DNA of 64,000 nt from Streptosporangium lutulentum. GTDB lineage: Bacteria; Actinomycetota; Actinomycetes; Streptosporangiales; Streptosporangiaceae. Position numbers and translations under genes: made by a program. Below, one piece after another: positions 17,930 to 26,695 of the stretch. The notes below the pieces were generated by a model. It was given only the letters and a program-made list of their open reading frames with translations, did no database searches and had not been told where the DNA came from. How positions within the stretch are numbered: the first letter of the stretch is position 1; every line of letters starts with the position of its first letter. The stretch covers positions 186,001 through 250,000 of the forward strand of contig NZ_JAUSQU010000001.1 of NCBI RefSeq assembly GCF_030811455.1, given 5' to 3'.

Positions 17930-18712
17930 GTGGCCAACGTCCCCTTACGCCGCGCCATGCTCGATGCGAAGCTGAGCAATCAAAAACTGGCGGATCGATG
18001 CGGGGTGGATGTTAAGACGGTGGAACGCTGGTTACAGGATGAGGCACGAGTCCCGCACCTTCGGCATCAGCTGACCGCCGCAGAGGCATTAGGAGTTGAT
18101 ACGTCCATGTTGTGGCCAGAGGCTATCCGTAACACCGTGAAGACCGGGCCGGACCGGGAAGTCCTGACCGTCTACCCCTACCGGTCGGCGTGCCCCAAGT
18201 CGATCTGGCGCAACCTGATCAGCTCGGCCCGCAACGAGATCGTGTTCGCCGGGTACACCAACTACTTCCTGTGGCTGGAGCACCCCAACCTCGCCAAGGT
18301 CCTCAAGCGCAAGGCAGAGCAGGGATGCAAGATCCGCTTCCTGATCGGCGACCCGGACAGCGAGGTCACCCGCCAGCGCGAAGAGGTGGAGAACGTCCCG
18401 CTGACCGTCTCGACCCGCATCAGGATCACTCTGTCGGAGATCGAGCAGGTTCGGGACGTGCCCGGCATCGAGGCGCGCTTCGGAGACGAGCACATCGCGA
18501 TGAGTGTCTTCCGTTTCGACTCCGAGATGCTCGTGACGCCACATCTGGCCAAGCTCGTCGGCCACGACTCACCGATGATGCACCTGCGTCGCTACCAGGA
18601 CGACGGCTTGTTCGACCGGTTTGGCTATCACGCCTCAGAGCTGTGGAGCAATGGCCGGGACGTCTGGGCGGAGGAGCCGCGAAAGCCTGCGGAGAGCGCC
18701 AGCTCTGGGTGA
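17930..18712 (+). CDS. XRE-family regulator with C-terminal phospholipase D-like/DUF5919 domain
   Basis: 260 aa from GTG 17930. The N-terminal HTH (NQKLADRCGVDVKTVERWLQDEARVPHLRHQLTAAEALGV, about 17-55) is followed by a domain with VFAGYTNYFLWLEHP, KIRFLIGDPDSEVTRQREEVE and MSVFRFDSEMLVTPHLAKLVGHDSP. Such proteins are common regulators beside AICEs and secondary-metabolite genes. The C-terminal domain may sense a ligand; I see no complete HKD motif, so enzymatic activity is doubtful. It is the last gene of element A, abutting the right-end sequence. Confidence 0.75.
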   Translation: MANVPLRRAMLDAKLSNQKLADRCGVDVKTVERWLQDEARVPHLRHQLTAAEALGVDTSMLWPEAIRNTVKTGPDREVLTVYPYRSACPKSIWRNLISSARNEIVFAGYTNYFLWLEHPNLAKVLKRKAEQGCKIRFLIGDPDSEVTRQREEVENVPLTVSTRIRITLSEIEQVRDVPGIEARFGDEHIAMSVFRFDSEMLVTPHLAKLVGHDSPMMHLRRYQDDGLFDRFGYHASELWSNGRDVWAEEPRKPAESASSG

Positions 18713-18790
18713 CTAACTGGGTGACAACGACCCCGGACAGGGGCGGACACCGGTGGACTGGCGTGGACCGTACGCCCAGGTCAGCGCCGG
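18709..18790 (+). repeat. AICE right-end sequence, copy 1
   Basis: Contains GTGACTAACTGGGTGACAAC and, further on, GTGGACCGTACGCCCAGGTC. Homologous stretches occur at 33415-33499 and 49659-49740. In the first two cases a tRNA-Val att copy follows, so this is the conserved right terminus of the element family. Confidence 0.75.
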
Positions 18791-18819
18791 TATCGGCCCT
18801 GGTCGTGCCCCTGCTCGGA

Positions 18820-18868
18820 TCGCCTTACAAGCGAGATGTCACTGGTTCGAACCCAGTAGTGCCCACCA
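18820..18868 (+). repeat. att copy 2 (tRNA-Val 3' end)
   Basis: Exact 49-base copy of 11597-11645. It is the right boundary of element A and the junction with element B. Without the 5' half it is not a functional tRNA gene. Confidence 0.88.
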
Positions 18869-19179
18869 CAAGCCTCCTGGCCTGCTAAGACAGGTCAAGG
18901 GCTCTGTTTTTCCGAGCTGGCCTCTCTACTACGTCGCTCAGCCATAACTCGCTTCAGCAACCTGGCCGCGCGTGAGCACGAGCTTGCGTCATGCCGCCCT
19001 TGGTGACTCAAGTAGGGCGAGGCGGTTCCATATCCGTTGCCGTCGGCAATGGTTCGCTACTCTGGGTAACGTGCATGCGCAGAGAGAGAGTCTCAGGTGC
19101 GTAAGGGCTCTGTCAACGACGTCTGAATCCTGACCCCCTATCGTCGTCTGAAAATTGACCCCTCTCGCGTATTTGATCG

Positions 19180-19998
19180 TTACTGGTCGTTGCTGGGATT
19201 GGCCGCGGGCACGCGGCCAAGGTCACGGTTTTTGAGGCGGTAGCTGTCTCCCTTCAAACTGATGACTTCGGCGTGGTGGACCAGCCGGTCGATCATGGCG
19301 GCGGCCACAACATCGTCGCCGAACACCTCGCCCCAGCGTCCGAAAGGTTTGTTGCTGGTGACGATCAAACTGGCCCGCTCATAGCGACTGGAGACCAACT
19401 GGAAGAACAGATTGGCCGCCTCCGGTTCGAAGGGGATGTAGCCGACCTCGTCCACGATCAGCACCGGGATCCGAGACAACTTGATGAGCTCGCCCTGCAG
19501 CATGCCGGCGGCATGGGCATCGGCCAGCCGGGCCACCCACTGGGCGGCGGTGGCGAAAGCGACCCGGTGACCGGCCTGACACGCCCGGATCCCCAACCCG
19601 ATGGACAGATGGGTCTTGCCGGTGCCGGGCGGGCCGAGGAAGACCACGTTGTCCTTGGCGGTGACGAAGTCCAGCGCGCCCAGATGCGCGATGACCTCAC
19701 GCTTGAGAGAGCGCTGGTGGTCGTAGTCGAAGTCCTCCAACGCCTTGCGGGCCGGAAAGCGGGCGAAGCGGATCCGGGCCTCGCCGCCGTGTGATTCCCG
19801 GGCGGCGACCTCGCGTTGCAGGCAGGCGGCCAAGAACTCCTCATGCGTCCAGGACTCGGCCCTGGCCCGCTCGGCCAGCCGATCGATGGAGGCCGCCAGG
19901 GATGGGGCCTTGAGCACCCGGGTCAGATAGGCCAGCTCGGCCGCGACGTTGCGGCCGCTGGTCGTGGTGGTGGTGTTCGTGCCGGTCGCGGTCATCAC
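19180..19998 (-). CDS. istB: IS21 helper ATPase IstB
   Basis: 272 aa AAA+ ATPase that stimulates the IstA transposase and selects target DNA. Walker A is GPPGTGKTHLSIGLG (about 122-136) and Walker B is VLIVDEVGYIPFEPEAANLFFQLVSSRYERASLIVTSN. The start ATG overlaps the istA stop (ATGA), the normal IS21 arrangement. It appears intact. Confidence 0.94.
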   Translation of the reverse strand: MMTATGTNTTTTTSGRNVAAELAYLTRVLKAPSLAASIDRLAERARAESWTHEEFLAACLQREVAARESHGGEARIRFARFPARKALEDFDYDHQRSLKREVIAHLGALDFVTAKDNVVFLGPPGTGKTHLSIGLGIRACQAGHRVAFATAAQWVARLADAHAAGMLQGELIKLSRIPVLIVDEVGYIPFEPEAANLFFQLVSSRYERASLIVTSNKPFGRWGEVFGDDVVAAAMIDRLVHHAEVISLKGDSYRLKNRDLGRVPAANPSNDQ

Positions 19999-21236
19999 GC
20001 CACTCCCTCGATGCCGAGCAACGCGTCGTAGTCACTCAACCGACGCTGCTCGACCTCAACCTCAGCGGGGGCCCCGGCTGTGGCCGGGGCAGGGGTCGTG
20101 CGCAGGCCGGTGCGGCGCATCGCGGCGGCCACCTGCGCATGCAGCGCATCGGTGATGGTCTGGTGCGGCGCCCAGCACCGCCGGTGGCGGGCCACCAACT
20201 GCCCGCCGCAGGTCACCGTGACCTCCTCCAAGGAGGCGACCACCTCCACCAGACGGCCGATCACCGAGGGATGGACCGAGTAGTCACACGAGGCGATCCG
20301 CACATAGTGATCACGCGCCAGCCGAGTTGAGGTGCGCCAGCCCACGGCCGGCGCGATCGGCGGCAACGCCACCATCGCCGCCAGATCGGCGTGCAGCCGA
20401 TCCAGCGGACGGCACTGGATACGCCGGTGATGGCGGCTGTTGGCCCGGGGCAGCCAGGCGGCCAGCTGGGCGTTGAAGTCCTGCGGCGAAGCAAAATCGC
20501 GGCCGGGCAGAAACGAGGTCTCCAGATAGCCGTTGGCCCGCTCGACCAGCCCCTTGGCCTCGGGATCTCCCGGACGGCACTGCGCGATGCGCACCCCCAG
20601 CGCTCCGCGAAAAGCATGGGCGTCCGCGGTGAGCTGCGGTTTGCCGCCCCGCCACTGGCCGATCGCGGACTCGTTGTCCCACACCAGCGTCTTGGGCACC
20701 GCGCCCAGCTCCGACAACAAAGCCCAGTGCCCGGAAAACAGATCCCCCGCGGTGCGCGAAGGCAGCATCCGGGCCATCATCCACCGCGAGTATCCGCTGA
20801 CGATGACCAGCACCGGCGGGCTGGCCAGATGCCCAGCCCCCACCGGCACCTTCACCGGCGGAAACCACAGATCACATTGGGCCAGCTCGCCCGCGTGATA
20901 GGTGGTCCGCGACGCCGGATCGACCGGCTGGAACTGCGGCCGCAGCACACGGATCCGGTCTTTGAGGACCGTGAGCGAGCGCTCCCAGCCGATCCGCTCG
21001 GCGATCACCGTCGCGGGCATGGTCGGAAACTCCGCCAGCAGCGCCCGGATCCGCGGTTCGGCCGCGTCCACGATCGATCCCTTGCCCACCCGCTCATATG
21101 CTGGCGGTGCATCGGCCGCCAGCGCCCGTTTCACGGTGTTCTTCGAGATGCCCATATGCCGAGCGATCGCCTTGATCGGCATCGTCTCGGCTCGATGCAA
21201 CCGGCGGATCTCCGCCCAGTCCTCCACCTTGATCAC
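19995..21236 (-). CDS. istA: IS21 transposase IstA
   Basis: 413 aa DDE transposase. The N-terminal HTH (RRLHRAETMPIKAIARHMGISKNTVKRALAADAPPAYER) is followed by the rve integrase core: the first Asp region (LAQCDLWFPPVKV), the second in LVWDNESAIGQW and the Glu in DPEAKGLVERANGYLETSFLPGR. A C-terminal beta-barrel Mu-type segment (YSVHPSVIGRLVEVVASLEEVTV) follows. It appears intact and full length for this IS21 subgroup. Confidence 0.94.
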   Translation of the reverse strand: MIKVEDWAEIRRLHRAETMPIKAIARHMGISKNTVKRALAADAPPAYERVGKGSIVDAAEPRIRALLAEFPTMPATVIAERIGWERSLTVLKDRIRVLRPQFQPVDPASRTTYHAGELAQCDLWFPPVKVPVGAGHLASPPVLVIVSGYSRWMMARMLPSRTAGDLFSGHWALLSELGAVPKTLVWDNESAIGQWRGGKPQLTADAHAFRGALGVRIAQCRPGDPEAKGLVERANGYLETSFLPGRDFASPQDFNAQLAAWLPRANSRHHRRIQCRPLDRLHADLAAMVALPPIAPAVGWRTSTRLARDHYVRIASCDYSVHPSVIGRLVEVVASLEEVTVTCGGQLVARHRRCWAPHQTITDALHAQVAAAMRRTGLRTTPAPATAGAPAEVEVEQRRLSDYDALLGIEGVA

Positions 21237-21321
21237 CCTCCAGAGTGACTACAAGGGGGGTCAATTTTCGGCCGTCGCCACGGGGTCAGTTTTCACCCGT
21301 CGTCGACAGGCTCGCAGATTA

Positions 21322-23004
21322 TTAACACGCAGCTTTGATCTTCGGTAGCGGAATGATGCCTTCCACCGCGGCCAGATCGTAGAGAGCCTCCAGCGTTGGC
21401 AGGCGATGAGGACTGGGCTGGATGGTGTACCCGGCCTGCTGGAGGAGTTGCCGGGTCTCACGCATGCGCCGGTTGAGGGTTTCGGGCCGGACGGTGAACA
21501 ACTCGGCGATGGCGACCTGGGGTAAGCCGAACCGGTAGTGGACAAGGGCGCTCAGCAGCCGGTCGGCGAGGGTGAGGATGGGACGGCGTCCGGTGCCGGG
21601 AGCGGCCATGCGCGGACGGTGCCCGCGTCGCTTGTCCAGGTGTGCTTCGCGCTGCTGGTCATGCAGCGTCAGCAGGGTGGCGATCAGGGTGTCCCAGCCC
21701 GGGCCGGTCAGTCCGGTCAGGGCAGGGTGACAGAGCCAGGCCAGGTCGGGGCTCGGCTGGTCGAACGGGTCCGGGACATCGTTGACCTGGGCGTAAGCCT
21801 GCGGACGCAGCGTGTAGTTCCAATCGCCGTGCCAGTCGTGACGCTGCAACGGTAGAGCGTCCATCTGCCTGTCGCTGATGGTGATGCCGGTCGGGTAGAT
21901 GCTGATATCGAGGTCGGCGTGCACGCGAAGCCCGGTGCGGGTGGTGGTGGAGGCGATGGTCTGCATGATGACCTCGTGGCTGCTCAGCGGTCGGCCCCGC
22001 CAGTTCATGGTGATGTGCGAGAACAGCCGATGCTCGACCTTGTTCCACTTGGAGGTGCCGGGCGGAAAATGGCACACGGTGATCTCCAGCCCGGTCTCCA
22101 CCGCCAGTGCGGCCAGCTCAGACTTCCAGGCTCGGGTGCGATACCCGTTGGATCCTCCCGCGTCGGCGGTGATCAGCAGGCGTGTGGCCAGCGGGTAGTC
22201 GTTGCTGCCGGTTGCTTTCCACCAGCGGCGGATGGACTCCACGGCGAAGGCGGCGGTGTCGTGGTCGGTGCCGACGTTCACCCAGCCGGCATTCGCCGTG
22301 AGGTCGTAGATGCCGTACGGCACCGCTTTGCCCAGGCTCTGGTCGAGGAAGTCGTGGGTGCGGGTGGCCGTCGGTTCGCCCACCGGCCGCCAGGTTCGGC
22401 CCGCGTTCTTGAACTCCCCGACGAGTTCCTTCTTCTTGGTGTCCACGCTGATCACCGGATCGCCCGTGTGCTGATAGCTCGTGACCTGCTCGTTGATGTA
22501 GCGGAACTGGCCATCGCGGTCCGGATGCTGCTTGCCTTCGATGGTCTTGGCGTTGGCCTGCAGGCTGAATCCTTCCTCTCGCAGGAGGTCGGCGATGACA
22601 TCGGCGCTGACCCGATGTCCTTGCTGCGTCAGTTCGGTGGCCAGGGTGCGGGTGGACTTGGTGGTCCACCGCAACGGCGACATCGGATCGCCCCGTTCGT
22701 CCGGTTCAACCAGGGCCAGCAGCGCTGGCCGCAGCCCGGGGTCCAGATCGACCAGGCGTTTGCGGCCCCCACCCCGGCGGCGCGCCCGCCCCAGCGGCTC
22801 GGTACCTGAGTCCAGCTCATCGACGCCTAACGACACCGTCGCCTCACGGACATCCGCAGCTCGGGCCACCGCTCGGATCCCGCCATGCCCCAATGCGCGA
22901 GCTTCGGCCCCCATCAGCAGCCGCCGCTGCCGTTCATCCAGATGAGGAAAAATCGTCCCGAACTTCAGCCTCAGCGTCTCCACCGTTTCCTGCGTCACGC
23001 CCAT
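21322..23004 (-). CDS. ISAzo13-family transposase
   Basis: 560 aa. The N-terminus MGVTQETVETLRLKFGTIFPHLDERQRRLLMGAEARALGHGG is the family signature, as is the HTH region that follows. The catalytic core shows VISVDTKKKELVGEFKN, LLITADAGGSNGYRTRAWK and HFPPGTSKWNKVEHRLFSHIT, with the expected Asp/Asp/Glu residues. The coding region is undamaged, but its element has lost end continuity because IS21 sits 6 bases inside the left terminus, so it is probably immobile. Confidence 0.93.
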   Translation of the reverse strand: MGVTQETVETLRLKFGTIFPHLDERQRRLLMGAEARALGHGGIRAVARAADVREATVSLGVDELDSGTEPLGRARRRGGGRKRLVDLDPGLRPALLALVEPDERGDPMSPLRWTTKSTRTLATELTQQGHRVSADVIADLLREEGFSLQANAKTIEGKQHPDRDGQFRYINEQVTSYQHTGDPVISVDTKKKELVGEFKNAGRTWRPVGEPTATRTHDFLDQSLGKAVPYGIYDLTANAGWVNVGTDHDTAAFAVESIRRWWKATGSNDYPLATRLLITADAGGSNGYRTRAWKSELAALAVETGLEITVCHFPPGTSKWNKVEHRLFSHITMNWRGRPLSSHEVIMQTIASTTTRTGLRVHADLDISIYPTGITISDRQMDALPLQRHDWHGDWNYTLRPQAYAQVNDVPDPFDQPSPDLAWLCHPALTGLTGPGWDTLIATLLTLHDQQREAHLDKRRGHRPRMAAPGTGRRPILTLADRLLSALVHYRFGLPQVAIAELFTVRPETLNRRMRETRQLLQQAGYTIQPSPHRLPTLEALYDLAAVEGIIPLPKIKAAC

Positions 23005-23058
23005 ACCATCTCAACGAACGCAAACCCGGCAAGCTACGGCTTATTTCTCTGCGAGCCC

Positions 23059-23419
23059 TAAGCCGTATGGCTTTGAGGTTGAGCCGGAGGTCCGAGAGTG
23101 GCTCGATAATTTGAGTGACAGCGACTTCAAACGGGTTGACGAGGTGGCCGGTCTTCTGGCGGAAAAAGGGACCGAGCTTGGCGGTCCATGGTCGGATCAC
23201 CTGGAAGGGCCGGTCTGGGAACTGCGGGTTCGGTTGCGTGACGTTGCAGCTCGGGTGACGTACTGGTGTACTCCGGGTAGGACGATCGTGTTGCTCACGG
23301 CTTTCCGTAAGACCAAACAGCACGATCAGCGACAGATCGACAGGGCGGTCCGGGCGCAGAAGATCTGCGAACGCGACCATCATGGGCCGGTGGCTGAGAT
23401 CTATGAGAGGCAGGCGTGA
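23059..23419 (+). pseudogene. HigB-like toxin gene cut after its second codon by ISAzo13
   Basis: Removing the IS and one TAA duplicate joins GTG CGT AA (19097-19104) to G CCG TAT GGC (23062 on), in frame. This gives MRKPYGFEVEPEVREWLDNL followed by the body that ends KICERDHHGPVAEIYERQA, 121 aa in all. The core WSDHLEGPVWELRVRLRDVAARVTYWCTPGRTIVLLTAFRKTKQ is characteristic of phage-derived Gp49-like/HigB/RelE ribosome-dependent RNases. The stop overlaps the antitoxin start (TGATG). The remaining 5'-truncated frame has no good start or ribosome site, so the toxin is probably dead. Confidence 0.82.
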
Positions 23420-23727
23420 TGACTGGGTATCACACCCGCTGGGTGCGACCTGAATCCCAGGCCGAGGATCCCGAACGGATCATGATCCGAGAGGCACTGG
23501 CCTTCGGTAAGGCGCTGTATGACCGGCGTGGTGCACTCGGGCTGACCGTGGCGGAGCTGGCCGAGCGTGCCGGCATGACCGAGGATGAGATCGAGTGCAT
23601 CGAGGAAGGCGGGACCGCGCCGACGATCGCTTTGCTGCGGCATCTGGCCGCGGCGCTGAACGCCGACGTCCGTCTTACTTCCGGTCATGATCTGGGCTCG
23701 GTCTGGTTTGAGCCGCACGCGGCCTGA
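23419..23727 (+). CDS. HigA-like XRE antitoxin
   Basis: 102 aa (ATG 23419; a GTG three bases earlier is also possible). The HTH_3 domain is LGLTVAELAERAGMTEDEIECIEEGGTAPTIALLRHLAAALNADVRLTSG (about 41-90). It overlaps the toxin stop, the usual toxin-first order of HigBA modules. It would neutralise the toxin and autoregulate the operon, whose promoter has been separated from it by about 4 kb of insertion sequence. Confidence 0.85.
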   Translation: MTGYHTRWVRPESQAEDPERIMIREALAFGKALYDRRGALGLTVAELAERAGMTEDEIECIEEGGTAPTIALLRHLAAALNADVRLTSGHDLGSVWFEPHAA

Positions 23728-23869
23728 TCGACGAACACTGGTCACCCAGCGCGCAGGAAATCCCCCTCGCTGCCGAGGTGCTGCGGGGGTCTCACCAAAA
23801 TCAGCACCTATAGGAAGCGCAGAGAGCACAGGTCCTAGGTGACAGGATCTACTTCCGATAGTGATGTCC

Positions 23870-23937
23870 ACCAGGCGAAACGTCCCCTATCTCCCCTTGA
23901 GCACAGGGCGAGAGTGACTACCGGGTGACTAACTCCT
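23870..23937. repeat. Degenerate AICE left-end sequence
   Basis: CACCAGGCGAAACGTCCCCT, a disrupted hairpin, and then GAGTGACTACCGGGTGACTA followed by ACTCCT mirror the left end of element A, where CACCAGCCAAAACG, a hairpin and GAGTGACTAACTGGGTGAC are found at 11641-11709. It marks the likely left end of a further AICE relic within region B. Confidence 0.5.
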
Positions 23938-24097
23938 GAAGGCTTCGTCATAAGGATGGGTGTCGGCGGCCTCGCCGAGCCCCGCGTCAGCCGACTCGTC
24001 GACCGCTTCCAGCGCGGTCAGCTCCTCGCGCGCGATGGACAGTCGTTCCAGGCGGCGCCGTGCCACCGTCATCCGCTCCTGCATCTCCTCCATCTGC
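23929..24097 (-). pseudogene. 3' fragment of an unknown coiled-coil gene, cut by IS3
   Basis: The frame reads QMEEMQERMTVARRRLERLSIAREEL, then TALEAVDESADAGLGEAADTHPYDEAFRS, then stops. Deleting the IS3 element extends it upstream in frame through 27066-27123 (GQRAEESARQQCAELSR), where the second IS21 cuts it again. It is highly helical and charged. I do not recognise the family. Its stop context resembles the end of element A int, but the protein sequence upstream does not. Confidence 0.5.
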
Positions 24098-24124
24098 CTT
24101 GGGCCGCCCCGGTGAAGTTGGAGG

Positions 24125-25029
24125 CTAGATCGCTTGGTTCTCGATCGCCAGGCCGCCGTCGGCGGTTGATCGGTGGAACGTCTCCTCGTACTCGGCCGGA
24201 GGAACGTTCCCGCAGTAAGAATGTAGCCTTTCAGAATTATACCAGGCAACCCATTCCATGGTGGAAATCGTCACATCCATGACGCCTTTCCAGCCGCCAT
24301 GGAACTCGATTAGCTCCTTCTTGTAGAGACTGTTGAGCGACTCCGCAGCGGCATTGTCATACGAATCGCCTTTGCTGCCCACAGAACGAGCCGCACCGAC
24401 CTGGTCGAGCCGTTCGGCGTAGCGGATAGAAGTATATTGAACGCCTCTATCGGAATGGTGAACAAGGTCATCGATGACGCCTCCACGCGCCCAGATCGCC
24501 ATTTCCAGGGCGTCGAGTGCCAGATCGGTGCCCAGGTGGTCGGCGACCTGCCAGCCGACGATCCGACGGGAGTACAGGTCCTGGACGAACGCGGTGTACA
24601 CCCAGCCGGAGGCGGTGGCGACATAGGTGATGTCCGCGACCCATCGCAGGTCCGGCCGGCCCGCGGTGAAGTTGCGTTCCAGCAGGTCACCGGGTCGATC
24701 GGCGCCGGGGACGGTGGTCCGGGGCCGTTTGCGCGACCAGGTCGCCCCGCACAGGCCCAGCTCGCGCATCAGCCGCTCGACCGTGCACCGGGCGACCGTG
24801 ACGCCCTGGCGGTTGAGCTGGCCCCACACCTTCCGCGCCCCATATAGGCCACGTCCCGGGCCGTTCCACACTTTCAGGATCTCCTTTTTCACCTCTTCGT
24901 CCCGGACCGCACGAGCCGACGGATTCGACTCCCGTTTCTTCGCCGCCCAGTACGTGGACGGCGCGAACTCCAGCACGGCACAGATCGGCTCCACACCGAA
25001 CCGTTCGCGATGGGTATCGATGAACTCGA
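24125..25029 (-). pseudogene. IS3 transposase OrfB, separated from OrfA by IS1380
   Basis: DDE integrase-core protein. Open reading from an internal ATG (24994) gives 289 aa, and homology continues upstream in the same frame (RLVEFIDTHRERFGVEPIC) to the IS1380 junction. Catalytic residues are seen in LRWVADITYVATASGWVY, VHHSDRGVQYTSIRYAERL and GDSYDNAAAESLNSLYKKELI. In intact IS3 elements OrfB is made as an OrfAB frameshift fusion, which the IS1380 insertion prevents here, so I call it inactive. Confidence 0.85.
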
Positions 25030-25033
25030 CTAG

Positions 25034-26695
25034 CCTCGATCTTTCGTGAAGTCGGTTGGGTCGGGTAGAGGGGTCAACCGACTTGGTTTTTCAGGTCCTG
25101 GTCAGCGTTGGCGCCCAGCTGTCGCGCTGGGTGGGCGGGGTTCCACGGGCCCGGACGGTCTCCTTCCTGCGTCGGCTGGGCAATCGGGGGCTGGTCAGGG
25201 TGCCGGCAACATCTGCAGGCGAGTGACCGCGGTGGCGATCAGATCGGCCCATGGCCAGTGGTGAGCGAGGCGCAGGCGCAGCCGTCGTCCGCCTTTAACC
25301 ATGCGTCCAACGGTCGAGAAGATGCGCAGACGCAGGCGTTTGGGTTCCCAGCGACGGGCCGGGAGGCCGTCAAGGGCGAGCATCTGCATCCAGGCGGTCA
25401 GCTCCGAGGCCAGGGCGACCAGCTCGCACCAGATCTGGTTTTGAGCGGATCCGTGCAGCGGCAGGTTCCGCAGCCCGGTGTCTTTCGCGCAGCGAATGCG
25501 GTCCTCGCAGCGGGCCCGGCGACGGTGGCGTAGTTCCAGGTCGGCGAGCTGGCCGCGGCCGCCGCCGGGCCGGGTTCCGGTGATAAAGCAGGTGAAGCGG
25601 TGTCCGTCGATGTCGGTGAAGCGCAGCTGCGCGCCGGGGTGGGGACGCTCTTTGCGGACGATGACCCTCATGCCCTTGGGCCAGGACGACAGGTCGAGCA
25701 TGCCGGTGAGTTCGGCGACCCACGCGCCGTCGCGAGGTTGGCGGTCGGCGTCGTAGGCGACCTCCCACACATCCTTGGGCAGGGACAGGATCGCGGCGCA
25801 GATGTCGTCGGTGAGGTTGAACCCGATGGAGTACTTCAGGCGGCGGGCGGTCACCCAGGTGAGGAAGGCGCGGGTGCCGCCCCCCGAATCGGTCCGTATC
25901 AGGACCTGCTTGTGCAGGTGGGCCGGTATCTGGTTGAGGGCGAGTCGTCCGGCGGTGATGTGATCGTCGGCGGTGTTGGATCCGGCGTTCCCACGGCGTA
26001 GCAGCAGGGCGGCGGCCTCCCCCGTCCCGTCTGGGCCGTGGTCGATGAACGCGGTCATCGGGTGAAAGCCGTAGGTGTGTTTCCAGGTCGGGGCTGCTTG
26101 TTCTTTGTCGGAATGCGCGATCACGATGGTTGCGTCCAGGTCCACCGGGATCAGTGTGCCGTCCGCTCCGGGAGCGCGTTCACCGGCCAGGGGCCATGCT
26201 TTGGCCCGTGCCTGCGCGCGAGCGGCGCGGATCGCCCGCAACGCCTTGGGTCCTGCGGCGGCGAGGGTGGTGACCAGCCGTGACACCGTGGGATCGGAGG
26301 CCACCGGCCCGTATAACTGGGGTGAGGACCGCAACACCGCGATGTCGGCCAGGCAGTCCCCGCCCAGCGCGAGTGTCATGGCCAGATCCGCCACGATCTT
26401 CCCGGGATCATGTACTGCCCGGGGTGCGCGCCACGGCTGGAGCGCCTGCGACAGGCCCTTGTCCAGGCCGGTCACTCTCAGTGTTTCCATCAGCAGCAGG
26501 CCGCCGGCCTGGCTGATCAATCCCTTGCCGTCCGCAGACGTGACGATCTTGGAACGATGACCGATAAGCTGCACTCGAAAAGTGCCTTTCGAACTGGTGT
26601 GGACAGGACCCTCAGCAAGTCCAATCCTCCCAGTTCAGGGCACTTTTCGCATTTAAACGATCAACACGGGCCGGCCCCTCGGCGAAAGCGCGAGG
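25034..26695 (-). mobile_element. IS1380-family element inside IS3
   Basis: The ends CCTCGATCTTTCG (25034) and CGAAAGCGCGAGG (26695) are imperfect inverted repeats. CTAG is duplicated at 25030-25033 and 26696-26699. The target was the TAG stop region of the IS3 orfA. Confidence 0.87.
25195..26574 (-). CDS. IS1380-family transposase
   Basis: 459 aa DDE transposase. Recognisable segments are DGTLIPVDLDATIVIAHSDKEQAAPTWKHTYGFHP (first Asp), VLIRTDSGGGTRAFLTWV (second Asp) and RCEDRIRCAKDTGLRNLPLHGSAQNQIWCELVALA (the Glu and conserved C-terminal helix). Length and ends suggest an intact, potentially active copy. It is the youngest layer of this IS nest. Confidence 0.93.
   Translation of the reverse strand: MQLIGHRSKIVTSADGKGLISQAGGLLLMETLRVTGLDKGLSQALQPWRAPRAVHDPGKIVADLAMTLALGGDCLADIAVLRSSPQLYGPVASDPTVSRLVTTLAAAGPKALRAIRAARAQARAKAWPLAGERAPGADGTLIPVDLDATIVIAHSDKEQAAPTWKHTYGFHPMTAFIDHGPDGTGEAAALLLRRGNAGSNTADDHITAGRLALNQIPAHLHKQVLIRTDSGGGTRAFLTWVTARRLKYSIGFNLTDDICAAILSLPKDVWEVAYDADRQPRDGAWVAELTGMLDLSSWPKGMRVIVRKERPHPGAQLRFTDIDGHRFTCFITGTRPGGGRGQLADLELRHRRRARCEDRIRCAKDTGLRNLPLHGSAQNQIWCELVALASELTAWMQMLALDGLPARRWEPKRLRLRIFSTVGRMVKGGRRLRLRLAHHWPWADLIATAVTRLQMLPAP

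Larger units (their letters stand above)
19111..21308 (-). mobile_element. IS21-family element inside the ISAzo13 end
   Basis: The ends TGTCAACGACG (19111) and CGTCGACA (21308) are inverted, with internal repeated AATTGACCCC/CTGACCCC boxes typical of IS21 multi-site termini. GGCTC is duplicated at 19106-19110 and 21309-21313, a 5-bp target duplication. Confidence 0.85.
19105..23058 (-). mobile_element. ISAzo13-family element interrupted by an IS21
   Basis: The terminal repeats begin GGGCTCGCAGA on the left (split by IS21: GGGCTC at 19105-19110, continuing at 21314) and end TCTGCGAGCCC at 23048-23058. The flanks are TAA at 19102-19104 and 23059-23061, a 3-bp target duplication. It sits just after the start codon of a HigB-like toxin gene. 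Confidence 0.8.

Noticed and set aside
18820..18868. Second tRNA-Val gene
   Set aside because: Only the 3' part of the tRNA is present; the acceptor 5' strand and D arm are missing. It is an att repeat.
23929..24097. C-terminus of a second AICE integrase
   Set aside because: The stop context and flanking DNA resemble the element A int end, but the upstream peptide is a coiled coil without HxxR or Tyr motifs, so I left it unassigned.
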